DNA from: Candidatus Alistipes intestinipullorum
GTDB lineage: Bacteria > Bacteroidota > Bacteroidia > Bacteroidales > Rikenellaceae
NCBI GenBank assembly: GCA_019113885.1
Contig: DXGO01000133.1
Span: 1 to 33,751, forward strand
DNA: 33,751 bases
Direction of reading: 5' to 3'
Shown here: piece after piece, positions 16,462-24,477 of the stretch
Layout: the number at the start of each line of letters is the position of its first letter
Position numbering within the stretch: the stretch's first letter is position 1
The notes under the pieces: generated by a model
Databases searched by the model: none
Told to the model about the DNA's origin: nothing
The model's input: the letters and a program-made list of their open reading frames with translations, nothing else
Made by a program: the position numbers and the translations under genes

Positions 16462-18573
16462 GTGGACAGGCTGGACAACGACATCAAATTCGTCACAGGC
16501 GTCGGCGAGGCGCGGGCCCGGCTCCTCGAAAAGGAGCTCGGTATCCGCACGCTCGGCGACATGCTCCGCCACTACCCCTTCCGCTACATCGACCGCACGC
16601 GCATCTACCCCATTGCCGAAATCACTGAAGCCGCAGGGCTCTCGTACGTGCAGTTCCGTGCCCGCGTGGTGGGTGTAGCCTACGCCGGAACGGGACGTCG
16701 CCAGCGTTTCACCGCCACGGTGCGCGACGCCTCGGGCACGGCCGAACTCATCTGGTTCCAGGGCATCAAGTGGATCGAGAAACGCGTGGAGGTAGGACGC
16801 GAATACCTCGTCTTCGGACGCCCGACCTTCTACCGCGGAGCCTTGTCCGTAGCCCATCCCGAGCTGGAGACCATCGAGCAGGCCCTCACGCGCAAGGCCG
16901 AAAGCGGCATGCAGGGCATCTATCCCTCAACCGAAAAACTCGGACGCCTGCTCGGAACCAAAGGGATGTACCAGATCGTCTGCAACACTTGGGCCCTGGT
17001 GCGCGACCATATCGACGACCCCCTGCCCGGGGAGATACGCACCCGTTACGGACTCATTCCCCTGCGCGACGCCTACTACAACATTCACTTTCCCCAGTCG
17101 CAGGAGGCCCTGCGGCAGGCGCAGTATCGGCTGAAGTTCGACGAACTGCTCGGCGTGCAACTCAACATCCAGCAACGTCGCGCCGCCCGGCTCTCGAAAA
17201 ACAACGGGTTCCTCTTCCCGAAGGTCGGGGGCGTATTCAACACCTTCTACCACGAGAAGCTGCCCTTCCCGCTGACCGGAGCCCAGAAGCGCGTGATCCG
17301 CGAAATCCGTCAGGATACCGTCTCGGGATTCCAGATGAACCGCCTGCTGCAGGGCGACGTCGGCAGCGGCAAAACCCTCGTGGCGCTCATGTCGATGCTC
17401 CTGGCCGTGGACAACGGGTTCCAGGCCTGCATGATGGCCCCCACCGAGATTCTCGCCCGCCAGCATTTTGCGACCATCCGCAGGATGCTCGAGGGGATGG
17501 ATGTCCGTGTCGCCATTCTCACCGGCGCCTCTAAAGCCCGCGAGCGACGCGAAGCCCTCGAAGGAATCGCCTCGGGCGAAGTCGGCATCCTGATCGGCAC
17601 CCACGCACTGATCGAGGACCGCGTGCAGTTCTCGAACCTCGGGTTCGTGGTCATCGACGAACAGCACCGCTTCGGCGTCGAACAGCGCGCCCGCCTCTGG
17701 ACGAAGAACGCACAACCGCCCCATATCCTCGTAATGACCGCCACGCCGATCCCCCGCACGCTGGCCATGACCCTCTACGGCGACCTCGACGTCTCGGTGA
17801 TCGACGAGCTGCCCCCCGGGCGCCGGCCGATCAAGACCTTCCATTACACCGACGCCGCACGCCTCAAGCTTTTCGGGTTCATGCGCCAGGAGATCAAGAA
17901 GGGCCGCCAGGTCTATATCGTCTACCCGCTCATCGAGGAGTCCGAGGCGATGGACTACAAGGACCTCACGGACGGCTATGAGGCGATCTCGCGCGACTTC
18001 CCCCTGCCGGAGTATGTCACGGCCATCTGCCACGGAAGAATGAAACCCGCCGACAAGGAGGAGTCGATGCGCCAGTTCAAGGAGGGCGAGGCGCAGATTC
18101 TCGTCGCCACGTCGGTCATCGAGGTGGGGGTCGACGTCCCGAATGCCACGGTCATGGTCATCGAATCGGCCGAACGGTTCGGGCTCTCGCAGCTCCACCA
18201 GCTGCGCGGCCGTGTGGGCCGCGGCGGCGAACAGTCCTACTGCATCCTCATGTCGGGAGAGAAACTATCACGGGAGTCCCGCGCCCGCCTCGACGCCATG
18301 TGCGAGACCAACGACGGGTTCCGCCTCGCGGAACTCGACCTCAAACTCCGCGGCGCCGGCGACATCAACGGGACCCAGCAGAGCGGTATGGCCTTCGACC
18401 TGAAAATCGCCAGCCCCACGGCCGACATTCAGATACTTACACTCTCGCGCGAAGCCGCCGCCGCAATCCTCGCTGCGGACCCCGAACTGGAAAAACCCGG
18501 AAACCGGGGACTCGCAACCTTGAAAAAACGCTACTCCGGAAAGGAAGAGATCGATTTCTCTCGCATTTCGTAA
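16462..18573 (+). CDS. recG: ATP-dependent DNA helicase RecG
   Basis: Branch-migrating helicase that remodels stalled forks and Holliday junctions. A GTG start at 16462 gives DRLDNDIKFVTGVGEARARLL, which matches the normal RecG N-terminus; no ATG lies between it and the promoter. Of 703 residues, the N-terminal part holds the helical/OB wedge domain (about 55-160). The SF2 motor follows, with Walker A GDVGSGKT (298-305), the Walker B variant DEQH (399-402), motif III TATPIPRT and motif VI QLRGRVGRG. The TRG motif region GFRLAELDLKLRGAGDINGTQQSG is intact. The reading frame is open upstream to 16072, inside ispG; that is only a shadow. Probably read through into the DUF3108 gene 46 bp downstream. 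Confidence 0.97.
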   Translation: MDRLDNDIKFVTGVGEARARLLEKELGIRTLGDMLRHYPFRYIDRTRIYPIAEITEAAGLSYVQFRARVVGVAYAGTGRRQRFTATVRDASGTAELIWFQGIKWIEKRVEVGREYLVFGRPTFYRGALSVAHPELETIEQALTRKAESGMQGIYPSTEKLGRLLGTKGMYQIVCNTWALVRDHIDDPLPGEIRTRYGLIPLRDAYYNIHFPQSQEALRQAQYRLKFDELLGVQLNIQQRRAARLSKNNGFLFPKVGGVFNTFYHEKLPFPLTGAQKRVIREIRQDTVSGFQMNRLLQGDVGSGKTLVALMSMLLAVDNGFQACMMAPTEILARQHFATIRRMLEGMDVRVAILTGASKARERREALEGIASGEVGILIGTHALIEDRVQFSNLGFVVIDEQHRFGVEQRARLWTKNAQPPHILVMTATPIPRTLAMTLYGDLDVSVIDELPPGRRPIKTFHYTDAARLKLFGFMRQEIKKGRQVYIVYPLIEESEAMDYKDLTDGYEAISRDFPLPEYVTAICHGRMKPADKEESMRQFKEGEAQILVATSVIEVGVDVPNATVMVIESAERFGLSQLHQLRGRVGRGGEQSYCILMSGEKLSRESRARLDAMCETNDGFRLAELDLKLRGAGDINGTQQSGMAFDLKIASPTADIQILTLSREAAAAILAADPELEKPGNRGLATLKKRYSGKEEIDFSRIS

Positions 18574-18619
18574 TATTTCGCTATATTCGCGCCGGAAACA
18601 ACCTTAAATCAGCCTGTCC

Positions 18620-19417
18620 ATGAAACGTCTGTTGTTCGCCATACTGCTGCTCGGGGCGGCTTCGCCGATCGCGGCACAACTCTACCACCCCGGCGAAGAG
18701 CTCTACTACCGCGTGAGCTACAAGGCCAAGATGTTCCCCAATACGGAGGTTGGAGCCGTGGAGGTCAAGACCACGGAAAGCCAATTCAACGGCTCGACCC
18801 ACTACAAGGTAGAAGGGATCGGCCGTACGCTGCCTACCTATCGGTGGTTCTTTAACCTCGAGGACATCTACTCCGTATGGATCGACACCGCCGCACTCCG
18901 GCCCGTACACTTCGTAAGCGATATCCGCGAGGGAGAGTACACCTTCGAGAGCGTCTACAACTACGACTGGAATAAAAAGGTCGTACACACCCGCTGGAGC
19001 AGCCGCAAGAGGCCCTTCCAGGAGAAGGACCTCGCCCTGACCGACGCAAGCATGGACCCTATCTCCCTCTTTTTCACCCTGCGGTCTGCCCAAGCCGAGG
19101 ACTTCCGCGTCGGAGAGCCTGCCACGCTCGAAATGGTACTTCAGGACACCGTCCGCGTACTGCGCTACCGCTACCTTGGCCCCGAAGAGAAGAAAATACG
19201 AAACATCGGAAGGTTCCGCACGCTGAAGTTCGAATGCCAACTCGGCACCACCGAGGGCTATTCGTTCACCGACGGCTCGATCTTCACGATCTGGATCTCT
19301 GACGACCGCAACAAAATCCCCCTATACATCGAATCCCCGGTCAAAATCGGCAGTATAAACGCCTATATCACGGGATTCCGGGGACTGAAATATCCCCTTG
19401 AGAGTCGGATAAAGTAA
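18620..19417 (+). CDS. DUF3108-like secreted protein
   Basis: A 265-residue protein with a signal peptide (MKRLLFAILLLGAASPIAAQ). The mature part is beta-rich, with the DUF3108-like start YHPGEELYYRVSYKAKMFPNTEVGAVEVKT, the middle FFNLEDIYSVWIDTAALRPVHFVSDIREGEY, and the end FTIWISDDRNKIPLYIESPVKIGSINAYITG. The family is periplasmic or outer-membrane associated and common in Bacteroidetes; no function is established. It lies 46 bp after recG with only a weak -7-like TATATTCG (18582-18589), so it could be co-transcribed with recG or have its own weak promoter. Confidence 0.82.
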   Translation: MKRLLFAILLLGAASPIAAQLYHPGEELYYRVSYKAKMFPNTEVGAVEVKTTESQFNGSTHYKVEGIGRTLPTYRWFFNLEDIYSVWIDTAALRPVHFVSDIREGEYTFESVYNYDWNKKVVHTRWSSRKRPFQEKDLALTDASMDPISLFFTLRSAQAEDFRVGEPATLEMVLQDTVRVLRYRYLGPEEKKIRNIGRFRTLKFECQLGTTEGYSFTDGSIFTIWISDDRNKIPLYIESPVKIGSINAYITGFRGLKYPLESRIK

Positions 19418-19425
19418 AATTTTCA

Positions 19426-19433
19426 TATCTTTG
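19426..19433 (+). promoter_or_regulatory. -7 element before the coiled-coil protein gene
   Basis: TATCTTTG at 19426-19433, 18 bp before the ATG at 19452. The nearest TTG is at 19398-19400, a 25-bp spacer, longer than usual. The leader would be about 12 nt. Confidence 0.6.
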
Positions 19434-19451
19434 CAAAAAACATCCCCGACC

Positions 19452-20378
19452 ATGGAAGACAAATACGGTTACGACCCTTCGGAGTTCGAAGAGGAAGAGG
19501 ACAGTTACAACACCCCGCAACCCGACAAGTCGATTCGCGGATACCGCATCGTGATCATCATCCTTTCGGTGATCCTCGTCGCGCTCTCGGTGCTCTATTT
19601 CAGCATCCACCGCCAGCAGATGTACGACAACCAGATGCTTCAGGCCGACCGCGACTCGATCCAGAACGACCTCGGGCGACTGATGAGCGATTACGACAGC
19701 CTGCGTTTCCAGAACGACAGCATCGCCGCCAGCCTCGAAAAGGCCAACGAGGTGATGGAACAACTCAAACAGGAGCGCCGCTGGAACTATGCCAAGATCA
19801 AACAGTATGAGAAGGAGGTCGGAACGCTGCGCTCGATCATGAAGGGATACGTCCGACAGATCGACTCGCTCAACACGCTCAACAAGAAACTCATCAAGGA
19901 AAATGTCGGATACCGCAAGGAGATATCCTCGGCCAAACTGCGCGCCGAAATGGCCGAAGAGAAGGCCGCGGAACTCGACAACAAGGTCAAGATCGGTGCC
20001 GTGCTCCGCGCCCGCGACATCCGGCTCGCCGCACTCAACGACCGCGGGAATCCCGTCTCGAGAATCAAGAACGCCTCGCGCCTGCGCGTCGACTTCGTCC
20101 TCTCGGCCAACGAACTGGCCTCGCCGGGAAACAAGGCGATCTATGTGCGCATCTCCTCGCCCGACGGATACGTGCTGACGACCGAGGCCATGCCGACCTT
20201 CGAATTCGAGGGCGAACGCCTCAGCTATTCGGCCATGCGTGAGGTCGATTACGACCCCGGGCAGGACCTCGAAATCGGAATCTACTACAACTCGACCGGG
20301 TTCGCCGCCGGGACCTACCGGATTCAGCTCTACTGCGAAGGCAGGCTGATCGGCCAGACCGAGGTTATGATGAAATAG
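19452..20378 (+). CDS. Single-pass membrane protein with long periplasmic coiled coil
   Basis: I do not recognise a named family. A 308-residue protein that starts at ATG 19452; the upstream TTG at 19431 lies inside the -7 element. Order: an acidic cytoplasmic N-tail (EFEEEEDSY, 11-19), one transmembrane helix (about 32-52, YRIVIIILSVILVALSVLYF), a coiled coil of about 130 residues (57-190, rich in Lys/Glu/Asp with heptad leucines) and a globular beta-type C-terminal domain (about 195-308, RLRVDFVLSANELASPGNKAIYVRI... YRIQLYCEGRLIGQTEV). Positive charges flank the helix on both sides, so the orientation (N-in) is the likeliest but not certain. It could be an envelope spacer or a binding partner. 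Followed by an intrinsic terminator. Confidence 0.75.
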   Translation: MEDKYGYDPSEFEEEEDSYNTPQPDKSIRGYRIVIIILSVILVALSVLYFSIHRQQMYDNQMLQADRDSIQNDLGRLMSDYDSLRFQNDSIAASLEKANEVMEQLKQERRWNYAKIKQYEKEVGTLRSIMKGYVRQIDSLNTLNKKLIKENVGYRKEISSAKLRAEMAEEKAAELDNKVKIGAVLRARDIRLAALNDRGNPVSRIKNASRLRVDFVLSANELASPGNKAIYVRISSPDGYVLTTEAMPTFEFEGERLSYSAMREVDYDPGQDLEIGIYYNSTGFAAGTYRIQLYCEGRLIGQTEVMMK

Positions 20379-20406
20379 GCCCGACCTCTGTCAGGGAGGG
20401 TGAGGC

Positions 20407-20438
20407 AGCCGGATGGAGTGTGCTCCGTCCGGCTTTTT
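20407..20438 (+). terminator. Intrinsic terminator after the coiled-coil gene
   Basis: AGCCGGATGGAG (20407-20418) pairs with CTCCGTCCGGCT (20423-20434) with one U-G wobble and a TGTG loop. A run of five T follows (20434-20438). Confidence 0.92.
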
Positions 20439-20483
20439 GTATCGACAACGCTCACGGAAGCAAAAATTTTTCCGCCCGGAGAG

Positions 20484-20513
20484 TTCGGGATGCGCGGGGA
20501 TTTCTTATTTTTG
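20484..20513 (+). promoter_or_regulatory. malQ promoter
   Basis: -7 TATTTTTG at 20506-20513; -33-like TTCG at 20484-20487, with an 18-bp spacer. The ATG at 20550 is 37 bp downstream. Confidence 0.6.
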
Positions 20514-20549
20514 TATGACTGGGCCCATGCAAGCCCGGGAAACGAACCC

Positions 20550-23171
20550 ATGAAACTCATCTTCGAAATCGAATACCGCACCCGCTGGGGCGAACAACTC
20601 GTCCTGCTGTTCGGACGCCGCAGAGTCGCGCTGCAATACACCGACGGCGGCATCTGGCACGGAACGATCGAACACCACGCCGACCGCACCCCCGTCGTCT
20701 ACGGCTATGCCGTCGAACGCGACGGGGAGTGTATCCGCACCGAATGGCGCCCCCATACGCTCCGCCTCCCGGAGAGGGCCGGGCTGCAGCTGCTCCGAAT
20801 CCGCGACCGCTGGCAGGAGATGCCCGCCGATGCGCCGTTCTATACCTCGGCCTTCACACAAAGCATCTTCGCCCGTGCGGCCGAAACCGCCCGAAACCGC
20901 CCGAAACGGGCCCGGACATCCCCGGTTCCACGGGCAACCGTCTCGTTCCGCGTCGTGATGCCCTCGCTGCGCCCCGACGAGACGCTGGCCCTGGCCGCCG
21001 ACTCGCTCGACCACTGGGACCGCATCGTGGCAATGGACGACAGCCTGTTCCCCGAATGGAGCCTCACGCTCGACCTGCCGAACGGCAGCGAATACAAACT
21101 CCTCGTCGCAGAGCGCACTACCCTCCGGCCTATCCGCTGGGAGGAGGGCGCCAACCGCATCTGGACGGGCTCCGCAAACGGGGAGGAACACTGCATCGAG
21201 GCGTCGGTCGTACCCCGTTTTCCCGAACGCCGTTGGCGCGGCGCCGGAACCGCCATCCCGGTCTTCTCGCTCCGCTCGAAGGAGAGTTTCGGCATCGGAG
21301 AGTTCTCCGACCTCAAGCGGCTCGTCGACTGGGCTGTCGAGACCCGGCAGCGCGTCATCCAGGTCCTGCCGGTCAACGACACCACGCGCTCCGGCACCTG
21401 GGAGGACTCCTACCCCTACAACGCCATCTCGACCTTCGCACTGCATCCGCAATACCTGCGGCTGACGGAGGCCGGCGTCCCGGCAGACGACTCCTACCGC
21501 CACCTCCGCAACACGCTCAACGCCCTGCCGGAGGTCGACTACGAGCAGGTAAACCGGACCAAACAGCGGCTCCTGCGCCAAGCCTTCGAACGCGATGCGG
21601 GACGGACTGCACGGCACCGCGGCTACAAGGAGTTCGTGGCCGCAAACACCCACTGGCTGATACCCTATGCGGCCTTCTGCACGCTGCGCGATGAATTCGG
21701 CACGGCCGACTTCACCCGCTGGGGCCAATACGCCCGTTACGACAAAACGGCCGTCGAGGCCTACTGCCGTCGGCATCACCGCGACATCGCCTTCCACCTG
21801 TATGTCCAGTACCACCTGCACCTCCAACTCGCGGAGGTCAGCCGCTACGCCCGCTCGCGGGGCATCGTTCTCAAGGGCGACCTGCCGATCGGGATCAGCC
21901 GCACGAGTGTCGACGCATGGCTCTATCCGCACCTCTTCCACCTCGACGCCCAGGCCGGCGCCCCACCCGACGCCTTCTCTGAAACGGGCCAAAACTGGGG
22001 ATTCCCGACCTACGACTGGGAGCGCATGTCGCGCGACGACTTTGCCTGGTGGCGCGCCCGACTCTCGAAAATGGCCCAATATTTCGACGCCTTCCGTATC
22101 GACCACATCCTCGGGTTCTTCCGCATCTGGGAGATTCCGGTCCACGCCGTACACGGCCTGCTGGGGTATTTCAACCCCGCGCTGCCCTATTCGGCCGCCG
22201 AGTTGCACGACCTGGGGTTCGACCTCGCCGGGGGCCGGTACCTCACCCCGGCGATCGACGACCGCATGCTCGGGGAGCTTTTCGGAGAACTGGCCGACGA
22301 GGTGCACCGCACGTGTCTGAAAAACGGGCGGCTGCGTCCGGAATACTCCACGCAACGCAAGGTCGTCGACCGCTTCCCCGGGAAGGACGAGAAATCGACC
22401 CGGCTGCGCGAGGGGCTGCTCTCGCTGCTCGACGACGTGCTCTTCATTGAGGACCCGCGGCACAAAGGCCGCTTCCATCCCCGCATCTCGGCCCACACGA
22501 CCTTTGCCTACCGGTCGCTCGACGAAGCCAGGCGCCATGCCTTCGACCGTCTCTACGACGACTTCTTCTACCGCCGCCACAACCGTTTCTGGAAGGATTC
22601 GGCCCTACATAAACTTCCGTCGCTGCTCGGAGCCACGGGCATGCTGGCCTGCGGTGAGGACCTCGGCATGATCCCCGACTGCGTACCTGAAACGATGCGC
22701 GAGTTGCAGATCCTCTCGCTCGAAATACAGCGCATGTCCAAACTGCCCGGCGAGTGGTTCGCCGATCCGGCACGCTACCCCTATCACTCGGTCTGCTCGA
22801 CATCGACGCACGACATGGCTCCCCTGAGGGCATGGTGGGAGGAGGATTCCAACATCACCGCCCGCTTCTACCACGACACCCTCGGGTGCGACGGCACGCC
22901 TCCGACGCATTGCGAAACGTGGATCGCACAGCGGGTAATCAACATGCACCTGAACGCCCCCTCGATGCTCGCCATCTTGCCGCTGCAGGACTGGCTCGCC
23001 CTCGACGGGCAGCTACGGCGTCCCGACCCCGCCGCCGAACGGATCAATGTCCCGGCCGTCCACCGCTACTATTGGAGGTATCGCATGCACCTCACGCTCG
23101 AAGAGTTGCTCGGGCAGGAGGCGTTCAACAAGACACTGCGCGAGATGATCTCCTGCAGCGGCCGGCAATAA
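20550..23171 (+). CDS. malQ: 4-alpha-glucanotransferase, DPE2-like GH77
   Basis: Transfers alpha-1,4-glucosyl units between maltodextrins, or from maltose to glucans with release of glucose. The 873-residue protein is far longer than E. coli MalQ (694) and starts with a starch-binding CBM20-like domain (MKLIFEIEYRTRWGEQLVLLFG, about 1-100). A second such module is likely at about 125-225 (VSFRVVMPSLRPDETLALAAD). The GH77 barrel follows: IPVFSLRSKESFGIGEF (about 238-254), nucleophile Asp518 (FRIDHILGFFRIWEIP), acid/base Glu703 (CGEDLGMIP) and Asp755 (STHDM). This is the layout of plant DPE2 and many Bacteroidetes enzymes. No signal peptide, so cytoplasmic. It converges on an ROK glucokinase gene that could use the released glucose. 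Confidence 0.94.
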   Translation: MKLIFEIEYRTRWGEQLVLLFGRRRVALQYTDGGIWHGTIEHHADRTPVVYGYAVERDGECIRTEWRPHTLRLPERAGLQLLRIRDRWQEMPADAPFYTSAFTQSIFARAAETARNRPKRARTSPVPRATVSFRVVMPSLRPDETLALAADSLDHWDRIVAMDDSLFPEWSLTLDLPNGSEYKLLVAERTTLRPIRWEEGANRIWTGSANGEEHCIEASVVPRFPERRWRGAGTAIPVFSLRSKESFGIGEFSDLKRLVDWAVETRQRVIQVLPVNDTTRSGTWEDSYPYNAISTFALHPQYLRLTEAGVPADDSYRHLRNTLNALPEVDYEQVNRTKQRLLRQAFERDAGRTARHRGYKEFVAANTHWLIPYAAFCTLRDEFGTADFTRWGQYARYDKTAVEAYCRRHHRDIAFHLYVQYHLHLQLAEVSRYARSRGIVLKGDLPIGISRTSVDAWLYPHLFHLDAQAGAPPDAFSETGQNWGFPTYDWERMSRDDFAWWRARLSKMAQYFDAFRIDHILGFFRIWEIPVHAVHGLLGYFNPALPYSAAELHDLGFDLAGGRYLTPAIDDRMLGELFGELADEVHRTCLKNGRLRPEYSTQRKVVDRFPGKDEKSTRLREGLLSLLDDVLFIEDPRHKGRFHPRISAHTTFAYRSLDEARRHAFDRLYDDFFYRRHNRFWKDSALHKLPSLLGATGMLACGEDLGMIPDCVPETMRELQILSLEIQRMSKLPGEWFADPARYPYHSVCSTSTHDMAPLRAWWEEDSNITARFYHDTLGCDGTPPTHCETWIAQRVINMHLNAPSMLAILPLQDWLALDGQLRRPDPAAERINVPAVHRYYWRYRMHLTLEELLGQEAFNKTLREMISCSGRQ

Positions 23172-23293
23172 ACGGACGTGCCGTGCGACGCAACACTCGC
23201 TTCGGCAGAGCTCGCAGAAAACCGGAAAAGCAGGGCGACAAGGCCGGAAGGAGACGACCGAGCCGGTCGGCAGCACGGCCTCTGTAAATAAAA

Positions 23294-23320
23294 AACGGAG
23301 CCTTTCCGCAAGGCTCCGTT
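23294..23320 (-). terminator. Terminator of the ROK glucokinase gene
   Basis: AACGGAGCCTT (23294-23304) pairs exactly with 23310-23320, loop TCCGC. The A-rich run before the left arm becomes a U-tract on the minus strand, so it works best for the leftward gene. It may also stop malQ transcripts. Confidence 0.88.
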
Positions 23321-23339
23321 ACACAGTCGTCAGGCTGGA

Positions 23340-24341
23340 TTATTTCGCATCCTGCCAGATCAGCGCCGAGGCTCCGAGGATGGCCGCATTCTTGCCCTGG
23401 ATACCGCTTGGGAGCAGTTTCACTTTGTTCTTGAAGACGAAGAGCATGTTCTCCTCCATGTACCATTGCGTGGGCTCGAAAATCAACTTCCCGGCCTTCG
23501 ACAGTCCGCCGAAGAGGAAAATAGCCTCCGGAGAGGTCACCGTCACGACATCGGCCAAAGCACGGCCCAGCATCTCGCCCGTAAAACGGAACGCCTCCTT
23601 GGCGATCGGGTCGCCCTGCTCGGCAGCGGCCGAAATCATCGAAGCGTCGAGATCGCTGAAGGCGATGTCGCGCAACTTGCTGGGCGCATTCATCTTGGCC
23701 ATCAATTCAAAAGCGGTTCGTTTGATACCCGTCGCCGAAACATAAGTCTCCAGGCAACCGCGACGCCCGCAACCGCACTCACGGCCGTTCCGCTCGACGA
23801 TCACGTGCCCGAACTCCCCGGCAAATCCGTCATTGCCGTAGATCATCTCGCCATTGGCGACAAAGCCCGAACCGAGGCCCGTCCCGAGCGTGATCATAAT
23901 GAAGTCCTTCATGCCCTTGGCATTGCCGTAGATCATCTCACCGATCGTCGCGGCATTGGCATCGTTGGTGATGAGGGTCTTGACCCCGTTGAACCGTTTC
24001 ATAATGTCGTCGGCCAGGTAGAAAAGACGGCGGCTGGAGTCCCGGTCGGTATCGCTCTCCCGGAACCGCCAAAGGTTCGCAGGAGTCTCGATCGTTCCCT
24101 TATGGAAATTGGCGTTCGGAGCTCCGATCCCGATACCCATCAGCTCGTAATCGAACGACACGCTCTGGGACAACGCCTTCATCGAATCGCAAAGGTCCTC
24201 CACATAGGCCGGATAATCCTCGACATAGGGGTATTTCTTGGTCGAGATGACCGATTCGGCATACAGATCGCCATTTTCGTCCACGAGACCGAAAGCGGTA
24301 TTGATACCACCGATGTCTACGCCGATTGCAAGTTTTTTCAT
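23340..24341 (-). CDS. ROK family sugar kinase, probable glucokinase
   Basis: Phosphorylates glucose (or a related hexose) with ATP in the cytoplasm. ATG 24341 (MKKLAIGVDIGGINTAFGLV) is chosen; the longer frame begins at a TTG inside the -7 element. The 333 residues hold the ATP-binding DIGG (9-12), the catalytic Asp127 in TNDANAATIGE, the second phosphate loop LGTGLGSGF (152-160) and the ROK zinc site with His179, Cys189, Cys191 and Cys196 (CGCGRRGCLE). No DNA-binding domain is present, so it is a kinase rather than a repressor. Glucose specificity is inferred from the family and from the neighbouring malQ; N-acetylglucosamine, N-acetylmannosamine or fructose kinases look alike. Confidence 0.9.
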   Translation of the reverse strand: MKKLAIGVDIGGINTAFGLVDENGDLYAESVISTKKYPYVEDYPAYVEDLCDSMKALSQSVSFDYELMGIGIGAPNANFHKGTIETPANLWRFRESDTDRDSSRRLFYLADDIMKRFNGVKTLITNDANAATIGEMIYGNAKGMKDFIMITLGTGLGSGFVANGEMIYGNDGFAGEFGHVIVERNGRECGCGRRGCLETYVSATGIKRTAFELMAKMNAPSKLRDIAFSDLDASMISAAAEQGDPIAKEAFRFTGEMLGRALADVVTVTSPEAIFLFGGLSKAGKLIFEPTQWYMEENMLFVFKNKVKLLPSGIQGKNAAILGASALIWQDAK

Positions 24342-24380
24342 AGTCGCGTTCAAGTTAATTTTAGGTATGACATTTATCAA

Positions 24381-24411
24381 CAAAGTTAACTGAAAATTCG
24401 GCTACTCCAAA
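24381..24411 (-). promoter_or_regulatory. Promoter of the ROK glucokinase gene
   Basis: Minus strand: -33 TTTG (24411-24408), 19-bp spacer, -7 TAACTTTG (24388-24381). The ATG at 24341 is 39 bp downstream. It is the best match to the Bacteroidetes consensus in this window, and it interleaves with the divergent promoter at 24397-24428. Confidence 0.8.
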
Positions 24412-24428
24412 CTTTTTTTTTACTTTTG
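24397..24428 (+). promoter_or_regulatory. Promoter of the polyprenyl synthase operon
   Basis: -7 TACTTTTG at 24421-24428; -33-like TTCG at 24397-24400, with a 20-bp spacer. A run of nine T (24413-24421) leads into the -7. The ATG at 24478 is 49 bp downstream. Confidence 0.65.
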
Positions 24429-24477
24429 TCTCAGTTTCCGATTTCTAACTCCCGACTTTTAACGATTTTTCCGCACC

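Noticed and set aside
14943..16628. Plus-strand open frame opposite ispG
   Set aside because: ispG on the other strand has all active-site residues; this frame has none and ends within recG.
20505..22580. Long minus-strand open frame opposite malQ
   Set aside because: Composition is Val/Glu/Gly/Arg-rich without domains and mirrors the codon bias of malQ; a shadow caused by high GC.
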